A stretch of DNA of 6,067 nt, taken from positions 1 to 6,067 of the forward strand of contig JAGNPF010000103.1 in assembly GCA_017989775.1 (NCBI GenBank), given 5' to 3'. This document shows, piece after piece, positions 1 through 5,723 of the stretch. Origin of the DNA: Flavobacterium sp. Lineage in GTDB: Bacteria > Bacteroidota > Bacteroidia > Flavobacteriales > Flavobacteriaceae. A program made the translations under genes and the position numbers. The notes beneath the pieces are model-generated. The model did no database searches. It was not told where the DNA came from and was given only the letters and a program-made list of their open reading frames with translations. Each line of letters begins with the position of its first letter. Position 1 is the first letter of the stretch.

Positions 1-496
1 ATGTAAGCTGGCTGCCATTTATTTTTGTAATAACGTCGCCTCTTTTCAATCCCGCCAAGGCCGCTGGCGACCCCGGTACAATGTAATTGATCAAAGCTAC
101 TATGTTTACTCCAGAAGCATCTTTTGGATAAATTCCGTAGTTAAAACCACCGCTTTTTTCGACTTCTGCAATTTTTGAAGCATACACCACCTCATTACTG
201 TTTTCAATCCAAGAAAATCGATCAGTAGTTCCTCTTTGATACAGGAGCGAATAAAAAAGTGCATCGGGGGTTTTTCCGTTTATAAAATTGGCATAGTTTA
301 TGGCGGAAGCAATTTTGCTATCGGACAAATCGGCAACATTGGGTTGCCAGTAGTACCAAGAATTCATGGCTTTCCAAACAAAGTTGTTTATCTCGTCGGG
401 TTTGGTGGTCGTGATTTCATTAGAATCAGAATCCTTGCTGCAAGAAGCAAAAACAAATGCCACAAGCAGTGTTTTAATGATATATTTTAATTTCAT
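1..496 (-). CDS. S41-family (C-terminal-processing-like) peptidase lipoprotein, N-terminal part
   Basis: Reading the minus strand from the ATG at 496-494 gives 165 codons open to the left edge, so the gene is partial and its catalytic domain is outside the window. Residues 1-19 form a lipoprotein signal ending in a lipobox (F16-A-S-C19), which predicts a lipid-anchored envelope protein; the residues after Cys19 are acidic and Ser-rich. A segment at about 38-51 (FVWKAMNSWYYWQ) and the DRFSWIENS stretch at 92-100 resemble the N-terminal region of Bacteroidota S41 peptidases. Residues from about 129 (VNIVALINYIVPGSPA, then AGLKRGDVITKING) match the start of a PDZ domain, the substrate-recognition module of this family. 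The family cuts proteins with a Ser/Lys dyad, which cannot be checked here. The gene diverges from the lipoprotein gene at 552. The start is favoured because the signal peptide begins directly at it. The family is recalled from sequence resemblance, not from a search. Confidence 0.85.
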   Translation of the reverse strand, partial: MKLKYIIKTLLVAFVFASCSKDSDSNEITTTKPDEINNFVWKAMNSWYYWQPNVADLSDSKIASAINYANFINGKTPDALFYSLLYQRGTTDRFSWIENSNEVVYASKIAEVEKSGGFNYGIYPKDASGVNIVALINYIVPGSPAALAGLKRGDVITKINGSQLT

Positions 497-521
497 TGTT
501 TTTCAATCGTGTAATTTAAAT

Positions 522-529
522 TAGATTTG
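522..529 (+). promoter_or_regulatory. Putative -7 promoter element (TAGATTTG) for the lipoprotein gene
   Basis: TAGATTTG fits the Bacteroidota -7 consensus TAnnTTTG exactly and lies 22 bases before the ATG at 552, which would give a short leader. No good TTG sits at the usual 19-base spacing. The nearest, at 496-498, is 23 bases upstream and overlaps the start codon of the divergent protease gene. This makes the call moderate. No matching element was seen on the minus strand for the protease gene. Confidence 0.5.
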
Positions 530-551
530 TAGCTATAAAAACTCTAAAATT

Positions 552-932
552 ATGAAAAATAGTATGTTCAGAACCGTCTTTTTATTACTTTCTTTCGGAT
601 GTTTTTTTCTTTTCTCCTGTTCCAGCCAACTTTTGGACATTAAAAACCAAACCTATAAAAGTTACAACAGGAATAATGAAAAAGGATATATAGTTTCTTT
701 TGAACTGAACAACACTGCCATAGTCCCAAAATCGGTCGTGATTAACGGCATTGTCCAAAACATCTCCAGCACCAGTAAAACGGGCAATACTTACCAAATA
801 AATGTTATTGCACAAACTAATCTAATTCATGGTTACCAAGTAAAATTGGACAAAAAAGAAAACGGAATCTATTTCGAAAAAGATTCGAAACTATTTTTTC
901 AAGCCGTAAAATTCAAATTAATCACTGATTAA
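552..932 (+). CDS. Small hypothetical lipoprotein
   Basis: This 126-residue protein is not one I recognise. Residues 1-22 are a hydrophobic signal with basic residues near the N-terminus, and L20-F-S-C23 makes a good lipobox, so the mature protein should be lipid-anchored in the envelope and about 104 residues long. The mature part looks like a compact, mostly beta-stranded domain. It has alternating polar and hydrophobic stretches (GYIVSFELNN, YQINVIAQTN, GIYFEKDSKLFFQAVKFKL), a basic overall character and no Cys beyond the lipidated one. No catalytic motif is visible. The ATG follows an A-rich stretch with no Shine-Dalgarno site, which is normal in Bacteroidota. The gene is divergent from the S41 protease lipoprotein, so shared regulation is possible but not shown. 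A reverse-strand reading frame across the same bases has no signal or motif and was treated as a shadow. Confidence 0.8.
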   Translation: MKNSMFRTVFLLLSFGCFFLFSCSSQLLDIKNQTYKSYNRNNEKGYIVSFELNNTAIVPKSVVINGIVQNISSTSKTGNTYQINVIAQTNLIHGYQVKLDKKENGIYFEKDSKLFFQAVKFKLITD

Positions 933-939
933 TCTTCAC

Positions 940-965
940 TTTTCCAAAAAACCATTCTTGGAAAA
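940..965 (+). terminator. Hairpin after the lipoprotein gene, possible terminator
   Basis: TTTTCCAA (940-947) and TTGGAAAA (958-965) form a perfect 8-bp stem with a 10-base loop, starting 8 bases after the stop codon. The stem is A/T-rich and is followed by A residues, not T. The nearest T run (nine T, 988-996) is 22 bases further on. It is therefore an atypical intrinsic terminator and may only be a 3'-end stabilising hairpin. Confidence 0.35.
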
Positions 966-1141
966 AAAACTGTTAGGAAAAAGCCAATTTTTTTTTCTTA
1001 CACGTTTTTTTTCTGTATTTTTATACATACAAATATATCGTTATAGACAACTGTTTTTTATTCAAAAACTCCGAAATTCAAGCAATGAAAACTACCGAAT
1101 TTTAATTTCAATACCAAAAAAATCCAGACGCTACTTTAACC

Positions 1142-3571
1142 ATGAAAAATATCGAAAAAACTCTCCAAGCCAAAAGATTTGGAGATATCAAGACCACTAT
1201 CGACAATGTTTCCATTGACAGTCGTTCTTTGCAAAACAATAAAAATACCTTGTTTTTTGCACTCGTTGGTCCCAATAACGATGCCCACATTTACATTTCC
1301 AACCTAATCGAAAAAGGCGTCCAGAACTTTGTCGTTACCTACATTCCTGAAGAATTATCAAAAAAAGCCAATTTTTGGGTAGTCGAAAACACCTTGAACG
1401 CCTTGCAAAAATTTGCCGCCTACCACCGCAGTCTTTATAAATTTCCGGTTTTTGGGTTGACGGGAAGCAACGGAAAAACCATCGTCAAGGAATGGCTGAA
1501 CTTCCTCTTGAGTCCCGATTTCAACATCATCCGAAGCCCAAAAAGCTACAATTCGCAGGTAGGCGTTCCCTTGTCGGTGATTTCGATAAACGACAAACAC
1601 AATCTGGGCATTTTTGAAGCGGGAATCTCGAAAATGAACGAGATGGAAAAACTGGAAACCATCATCCGCCCCACCATTGGAATCATTACCAATATCGGCA
1701 CGGCGCACGATGAAGGTTTTGTTGATTTGGAGAAAAAAATCAAGGAAAAACTAAAACTTTTCAAACATTCGAAGCTGCTGATTTACCAAAAAAACAAGGT
1801 TGTCGATGCGCTTATTGAATCCAGAATGAAAACATTTTCTTGGAGTTACACCGACGAAACTGCCGATGTTTTTGTCACAAGAAAACCCTTTAACGAAAAA
1901 ACAATCTTGCATATTCGTCAAGGAAAAGACCATTTCGAAATAAAAATTCCTTTTCAGGACGACGCTTCGGTAGAAAATGCCGTTACCTGCCTGATGGTTT
2001 TACTGAGTTTCAAATACGACAAACAAACCATTCAAAACCGTATGCAATGGTTGTATCCGGTTGAAATGCGCTTGAAAGTCAAAAACGGAATCAACAACAC
2101 AACACTCATTGACGACAGTTACAGTTCGGATTTTCAGTCGTTGAAAATTGCCCTAGATTTTCTGGAAAGCCAAAAACAATACAAAAACAAAACGGTCATT
2201 CTTTCGGATATTTTTCAAAGCGGTTTGTCCAATGAAGAATTATACACCAAAGTGGCCCAATTAATAAAAAACAACAAAATCAATCGGATTATTGGCATTG
2301 GCGAAACCATTTCATCCTTCAAACACAAGTTTACCAACTGCGTCATTTTTAAAAACACGGCCGATTTCTTCCTGAATTTCAACTATTTGAATTTCCGCAA
2401 CGAAACAATTTTGATCAAAGGAGCCCGACATTTCCAATTTGAAGAAATCGTGGCCGCATTGGAACAAAAAACACACGAAACAGTGCTGGAAATCAACCTG
2501 AATTCCATAAGCCACAACCTGAGTTTTTATAAATCAAAACTAAAACCGACCACCAAAATGATGGCTATGGTCAAAGCGTTTGGTTACGGAAACGGCGGAT
2601 TCGAGATTGCCAAATTGCTGGAACATCACAAAGTCGATTATTTGGGCGTGGCTTTTGCCGATGAAGGAATTTCGTTGAAAAACGCCGGAATTACTTTGCC
2701 CATTATGGTTTTGAATCCTGAAACCACGAGTTTTCCAGCCATTATCCAACACCATTTGGAACCCGAAATTTACAGTCTGAAAGGCTTGAACGCCTTTCTG
2801 GAAATTGCCGAAAAACGAAAACTGAAACACTACCCTATCCACATCAAACTCGACACCGGAATGCACCGTTTGGGTTTCGAAGATGGGAATTTGGATGAAT
2901 TGATTGCCACTTTGAAAGGGAACAAATTCGTTGGCGTCAAAAGTATTTTGTCCCATATGGCCACGAGCGATGATTTGGAACACCAAGAATTTGCCCATTC
3001 CCAAATGGATTTATTCGAAAAATTGTCGTCCAAATTGATGGCCGAATTGCAAATAAAACCCATTCGCCATATCCTGAACACATCGGGAATCAGCAATTTC
3101 CCTGAATCGCAATACGACATGGTTCGATTGGGTATCGGCCTTTATGGCGTTTCCAACGATGTGGAAGAACAAAAATACCTAGAAAACGTGGGCACTTTAA
3201 AATCCATTATTTCACAAATCAGAACAATTCAAGCTGGCGAAAGCGTGGGTTACGGAAGACGTTTTATGGCCGAAAAACCCACAAAAATAGCCACAATCCC
3301 CATTGGCTATGCCGACGGAATTTCGAGACATTGGGGAAATGGCGTTGGATTTGTAACCATCAATGACCAAAAAGCAACCATTGTGGGCAGCATTTGTATG
3401 GATATGCTGATGGCGGACATCACCGAAATCAATTGCAAGGAAGGAGATTCCGTGATTATTTTTGGCGAAAGTCCAACGGTTACTTTTATGGCGAATCAAT
3501 TGCAAACTATTCCTTATGAAATTCTGACCAGTATTTCGCAAAGGGTAAAACGCATTTTTTATAGGGAATAA
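1142..3571 (+). CDS. Bifunctional MurF (UDP-MurNAc-tripeptide:D-Ala-D-Ala ligase) / alanine racemase
   Basis: This 809-residue cytoplasmic enzyme fuses two steps of peptidoglycan precursor synthesis. The first half (about 1-440) is MurF, which uses ATP to join D-Ala-D-Ala to UDP-MurNAc-tripeptide. It shows an N-terminal substrate domain, the Mur-ligase P-loop G105-LTGSNGKT-113 with Lys112, a likely metal-binding Glu159, the NIGTAH motif at 184-189, and a C-terminal domain with the DDSYSSD motif at 324-330. The second half (about 446-809) is a PLP-dependent alanine racemase. It has MVKAFGYGNG with the PLP lysine at 478, LDTGMHRLGF at 570-579 with Arg576, VRLGIGLYG at 661-669, the catalytic Tyr704 in SVGYGRRF, and ICMDM at 751-755. 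Both active sites look intact and the reading frame is continuous, so this is a true fusion and not a frameshift artefact. Such fusions are typical of Bacteroidota. No consensus promoter is obvious in the 209 bp upstream, and no terminator is obvious before mscL. Confidence 0.97.
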   Translation: MKNIEKTLQAKRFGDIKTTIDNVSIDSRSLQNNKNTLFFALVGPNNDAHIYISNLIEKGVQNFVVTYIPEELSKKANFWVVENTLNALQKFAAYHRSLYKFPVFGLTGSNGKTIVKEWLNFLLSPDFNIIRSPKSYNSQVGVPLSVISINDKHNLGIFEAGISKMNEMEKLETIIRPTIGIITNIGTAHDEGFVDLEKKIKEKLKLFKHSKLLIYQKNKVVDALIESRMKTFSWSYTDETADVFVTRKPFNEKTILHIRQGKDHFEIKIPFQDDASVENAVTCLMVLLSFKYDKQTIQNRMQWLYPVEMRLKVKNGINNTTLIDDSYSSDFQSLKIALDFLESQKQYKNKTVILSDIFQSGLSNEELYTKVAQLIKNNKINRIIGIGETISSFKHKFTNCVIFKNTADFFLNFNYLNFRNETILIKGARHFQFEEIVAALEQKTHETVLEINLNSISHNLSFYKSKLKPTTKMMAMVKAFGYGNGGFEIAKLLEHHKVDYLGVAFADEGISLKNAGITLPIMVLNPETTSFPAIIQHHLEPEIYSLKGLNAFLEIAEKRKLKHYPIHIKLDTGMHRLGFEDGNLDELIATLKGNKFVGVKSILSHMATSDDLEHQEFAHSQMDLFEKLSSKLMAELQIKPIRHILNTSGISNFPESQYDMVRLGIGLYGVSNDVEEQKYLENVGTLKSIISQIRTIQAGESVGYGRRFMAEKPTKIATIPIGYADGISRHWGNGVGFVTINDQKATIVGSICMDMLMADITEINCKEGDSVIIFGESPTVTFMANQLQTIPYEILTSISQRVKRIFYRE

Positions 3572-3593
3572 ATAATTTTAAAAATAAAATAAG

Positions 3594-3601
3594 TATATTC
3601 G
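3594..3601 (+). promoter_or_regulatory. Weak candidate -7 element for mscL (TATATTCG)
   Basis: TATATTCG matches TAnnTTTG except for one base and lies 39 bases before the mscL ATG. No TTG is present at the expected upstream distance. The 69-bp gap is otherwise A/T-rich, with no hairpin, so readthrough from the MurF-Alr gene is equally possible. Confidence 0.3.
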
Positions 3602-3640
3602 TTAACTGTTTCAATAAAAAAAAACTTAAACAAAAAAATT

Positions 3641-4057
3641 ATGGGATTTTTCAAAGACTTCAAGGCTTCCTTAATGAAAGGAGACGTGCTTAGTTTAGCA
3701 ACTGCGGTTGTTATTGGTGGTGCTTTTGGCAAAATTGTTGGCTCTGCCGTTGATGACGTTATTATGCCTATCGTGGGTTTAATTACTGGCGGAATAGATT
3801 TTACACAGAAATTCATCACTCTTGACGGAAATAGTTACGATAATTTAGCCGCCGCAAAAACTGCTGGTGCCGCTGTAATAACTTATGGAAACTTGGTTCA
3901 GGCCATTATCAATTTTGTGATTATCTCGTTCTTTATTTTTGTAGTGTTGAGAGCTGCCGAAAAAGCAAAAAAGAAAGAAGAAGCCGCTCCTGCCCCACCA
4001 GCTGGACCAACTCAGGAAGAATTGTTGACACAAATCCGCGATTTGCTTAAAAAATAA
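3641..4057 (+). CDS. mscL: Large-conductance mechanosensitive channel MscL
   Basis: The 138-residue product is an inner-membrane channel that opens under membrane tension and releases solutes during hypo-osmotic shock. It is homopentameric in known structures. An amphipathic N-terminal helix ([14 protein letters not shown]) leads into TM1 at about 16-46, with the family signature [17 protein letters not shown] and [15 protein letters not shown] periplasmic loop (about 47-80) precedes TM2 at about 84-104 ([20 protein letters not shown]). A basic cluster, an Ala/Pro linker and the C-terminal helix [13 protein letters not shown] follow. By ungapped alignment with the E. coli protein from memory, the hydrophobic gate residues Leu19 and Val23 are kept, while E. 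coli N15, D18 and G22 are Asp15, Ser18 and Ala22 here. Length is normal for the family. The ATG follows an A-rich leader. The gene ends in a strong terminator, so it is the last gene of its transcript. Confidence 0.97.
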   Translation: MGFFKDFKASLMKGDVLSLATAVVIGGAFGKIVGSAVDDVIMPIVGLITGGIDFTQKFITLDGNSYDNLAAAKTAGAAVITYGNLVQAIINFVIISFFIFVVLRAAEKAKKKEEAAPAPPAGPTQEELLTQIRDLLKK

Positions 4058-4085
4058 ATTTCCGCTACATTATATATTCTAACTA

Positions 4086-4114
4086 AACCACGCCCAAGAG
4101 CGTGGTTCTTTTTT
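4086..4114 (+). terminator. Rho-independent terminator of mscL
   Basis: AACCACGC (4086-4093) and GCGTGGTT (4100-4107) form a perfect 8-bp stem with a CCAAGA loop, followed by C and six T residues (4109-4114). It begins 29 bases after the mscL stop codon. Stem, loop and T tract all fit a classic intrinsic terminator. Confidence 0.95.
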
Positions 4115-4159
4115 ACAGTTGTTACAAATACAACATTTTGTTACTTTTTGTGAACACGC

Positions 4160-4189
4160 TTGTTTTAAATAACATATTGCTTACTTTTG
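4160..4189 (+). promoter_or_regulatory. asd promoter (TTG - 19 bases - TACTTTTG)
   Basis: TTG at 4160-4162 and TACTTTTG at 4182-4189 are separated by 19 bases, matching the Bacteroidota housekeeping-sigma promoter pattern TTG-N19-TAnnTTTG. Transcription should start a few bases after 4189, leaving a leader of roughly 35 A/T-rich bases before the ATG at 4229. The element also rules out a longer reading frame that would begin with TTG at 4187, inside the -7 element. Confidence 0.85.
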
Positions 4190-4228
4190 TGCTTCGAAAT
4201 CAATATTAAAAAATTAAAAATATACAAT

Positions 4229-5218
4229 ATGAAACTTGCAGTTGTAGGAGCCACTGGAATGGTTGGCGAAATAATGTTAAAAGTATTGGAAGAAAGAAAT
4301 TTTCCATACACCGAATTAATTCTTGTGGCGTCTGAAAAATCAGTAGGTAAAGTAATCGAATTCAAGGGTCAAAAACACACTGTTGTAGGATTGCAAACCG
4401 CAGTGGACATGAAACCAGAAATTGCCGTTTTCTCGGCTGGTGGACAAACTTCATTGGATTGGGCACCAAAATTTGCTGCAGCCGGAACCACCGTTATCGA
4501 CAACTCTTCGGCTTGGAGAATGGATCCAACCAAAAAATTGATCGTTCCTGAAATCAACGCAAACGAATTGACCAAAGAAGACAAAATCATTGCCAATCCA
4601 AACTGTTCCACTATTCAAATGGTTTTGGCTTTGGCACCTTTGCACAAAAAATACAATGTAAAACGCGTGATTGTTTCCACTTACCAATCCATTACTGGTA
4701 CTGGTGTAAAAGCGGTTCAACAATTCGAAAATGAAGTGGCCGGCATTAAAGGCGACATGGTTTACAAATACGAAATCAACCGCAACTGTATCCCACAATG
4801 TGACGTTTTCGAACCAAATGGTTACACCAAAGAAGAGATGAAATTGGTGAAAGAAACCAAAAAAATCTTGAGCGACGACAGCATCAAAGTTACGGCCACT
4901 GCTGTTCGTGTGCCGGTTGTTGGCGGGCATAGCGAAGCCGTGAATGTTGAATTCAGCAATGATTTCGACGTGAATGAAGTGAGAACTCTTTTGAGCCAAA
5001 CCGATGGCGTGACGGTTCAAGACAATTTGGACACTTTTACGTATCCAATGCCAAAATATGCCGAAGGCAAAAACGATGTTTTCGTGGGACGTATTCGTCG
5101 TGACGAAAGCCAGGCAAACACCCTAAATATGTGGATTGTGGCCGACAACTTGAGAAAAGGAGCCGCAACAAACACTATTCAAATTGCCGAATATTTAGTG
5201 GCAAATAATCTGGTTTAA
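4229..5218 (+). CDS. asd: Aspartate-semialdehyde dehydrogenase
   Basis: This 329-residue cytoplasmic enzyme reduces aspartyl phosphate to aspartate semialdehyde with NADPH, at the branch point to lysine/diaminopimelate, threonine and methionine. The N-terminal Rossmann motif G7-ATGMVG-13 starts directly after the ATG. The catalytic cysteine is Cys126 in NPNCSTIQM (123-131). STYQSITGTG (150-159) and RVPVVGGHSEAVNVEF (227-242), with the acid-base His234, are typical of the family. The closing segment (MWIVADNLRKGAATNTIQIA) is also characteristic. Length is normal. The frame is open upstream to a TTG at 4187, but that codon lies in the promoter -7 element and the 14 extra residues precede the usual start of the Rossmann fold, so the ATG at 4229 is chosen. 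The gene has its own promoter and a strong terminator, so it appears monocistronic. It supplies the diaminopimelate that MurF substrates carry, linking it to the MurF-Alr gene upstream. Confidence 0.97.
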   Translation: MKLAVVGATGMVGEIMLKVLEERNFPYTELILVASEKSVGKVIEFKGQKHTVVGLQTAVDMKPEIAVFSAGGQTSLDWAPKFAAAGTTVIDNSSAWRMDPTKKLIVPEINANELTKEDKIIANPNCSTIQMVLALAPLHKKYNVKRVIVSTYQSITGTGVKAVQQFENEVAGIKGDMVYKYEINRNCIPQCDVFEPNGYTKEEMKLVKETKKILSDDSIKVTATAVRVPVVGGHSEAVNVEFSNDFDVNEVRTLLSQTDGVTVQDNLDTFTYPMPKYAEGKNDVFVGRIRRDESQANTLNMWIVADNLRKGAATNTIQIAEYLVANNLV

Positions 5219-5238
5219 AAACCTTTTTAATACTTTAT

Positions 5239-5282
5239 AAAATCCGGTTGACTTTAAAAATGTTAAAGTTAACCGGATTTTT
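5239..5282 (+). terminator. Long terminator hairpin of asd
   Basis: Bases 5239-5257 pair with 5263-5281 in a 19-bp stem containing a single G-T wobble (5250/5270) and a 5-base loop (AAATG). The right arm ends in a run of five T (5278-5282). The hairpin begins 21 bases after the asd stop codon. The stem is unusually long and nearly perfect, and it abuts the next promoter. It could also act as an operator or block readthrough into the next unit. Confidence 0.85.
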
Positions 5283-5294
5283 CATTTGTATGAC

Positions 5295-5302
5295 TACCTT
5301 TG
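5295..5302 (+). promoter_or_regulatory. Putative -7 promoter element (TACCTTTG) for the Cys/His-rich gene
   Basis: TACCTTTG matches TAnnTTTG exactly. A clear -33 TTG is missing: the expected position falls inside the right arm of the asd terminator hairpin, where only TTA (5269-5271, 23 bases upstream) is near. Transcription would start at about 5306-5309, at or next to the ATG at 5309, giving a leaderless or almost leaderless mRNA. The missing -33 box suggests a weak or activator-dependent promoter. Confidence 0.55.
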
Positions 5303-5308
5303 CGGCGG

Positions 5309-5659
5309 ATGAAAAAGAAATTTGTCATAGTCAATTTTTTCTTGGCAGTTGCGGTATTGTTTGCAATGCTGTTTCAATCCGTGCACAGTTTCGAGCATTT
5401 GGAACAACAACTTTCCGAAAAAAAATGCCACCACAGCCATACCTCCAAACACGAAATCACGCATCAGCATCACGATTTTGAACATTGTTTTGTCTGTAAT
5501 TTTACAATAGGCAGTTTTATCGCTTCGGATATTCATCATTTCGAATTCCAAAAAATCAGCATTCCGTCTGGATATTCCTTTTTCAAATCCAGCGAAATTA
5601 CCCAATTCTTCAAAGGAAGCCTTTTTGCGCTTCGCGCTCCCCCGAGTTTTATTGTATAA
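5309..5659 (+). CDS. Small exported Cys/His-rich protein, possible metal binding
   Basis: The 116-residue product starts MKKK and has a hydrophobic segment at about 5-24 that looks like a signal peptide or membrane anchor, so the rest should lie in the periplasm. Residues 26-63 are very rich in metal ligands: ten His (26, 30, 41, 42, 44, 48, 52, 54, 55, 59) and three Cys (40, 60, 63), including a CFVC (CxxC) pair. Two more His follow at 76-77. The C-terminus LFALRAPPSFIV recalls the RAPP-type ending of small DUF2946-like proteins found near metal-linked TonB receptors; this is from memory and uncertain. It precedes a TonB-dependent receptor by 64 bases, and the pair is probably co-transcribed. 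The frame is open to a TTG at 5300, but that codon is within the -7 element, so ATG 5309 is preferred. A role in binding or sensing a metal such as Cu, Zn or Co is inferred and not shown. Confidence 0.8.
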   Translation: MKKKFVIVNFFLAVAVLFAMLFQSVHSFEHLEQQLSEKKCHHSHTSKHEITHQHHDFEHCFVCNFTIGSFIASDIHHFEFQKISIPSGYSFFKSSEITQFFKGSLFALRAPPSFIV

Positions 5660-5669
5660 ATTATTCTGA

Positions 5670-5692
5670 CACAAAAACACGACGTTTTTGTG
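5670..5692 (+). other. Stem-loop between the Cys/His-rich gene and the receptor gene
   Basis: CACAAAAAC (5670-5678) and GTTTTTGTG (5684-5692) form a perfect 9-bp stem with the 5-base loop ACGAC. No T tract follows on either strand, so it is not a standard intrinsic terminator. It lies 11 bases after the stop codon and 31 bases before the receptor ATG, and could adjust the ratio of the two products or protect mRNA ends. Confidence 0.45.
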
Positions 5693-5723
5693 CATTTCCT
5701 ATTTAACAATAAAATCATTTTCA

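Noticed and set aside
236..490. An 84-residue plus-strand frame opposite the S41 protease gene
   Set aside because: The minus-strand reading gives a lipobox, S41-type motifs and a PDZ start. The plus frame is its shadow and has no signal or family feature.
958..1218. An 86-residue plus-strand frame before the MurF-Alr gene
   Set aside because: It would begin at a TTG in the hairpin, has low-complexity Phe/Lys/Arg-rich composition, and overlaps the MurF start out of frame. It is a chance open frame in A/T-rich DNA.
2540..3120. Long minus-strand frames within the racemase half of the MurF-Alr gene
   Set aside because: The plus strand encodes an intact, motif-complete alanine racemase across the whole stretch. 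The antisense frames show no known motif and reflect codon bias.
4187..4228. A 14-residue N-terminal extension of Asd starting at TTG 4187
   Set aside because: The TTG is part of the TACTTTTG -7 promoter element, so it would not be on the transcript. The Rossmann motif begins directly after the ATG at 4229, as is usual for the family.
5239..5282. The 19-bp inverted repeat considered as an insertion-sequence end or attachment site
   Set aside because: It is a single local dyad with a 5-base loop and T run just after a stop codon. There is no second copy, target duplication or transposase nearby, so a terminator is the simpler reading.
5248..5481. A 77-residue plus-strand frame overlapping the Cys/His-rich gene
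   Set aside because: It starts inside the asd terminator hairpin and lacks recognisable motifs. The overlapping frame from 5309 has a signal peptide, clustered metal ligands and a position consistent with the promoter.
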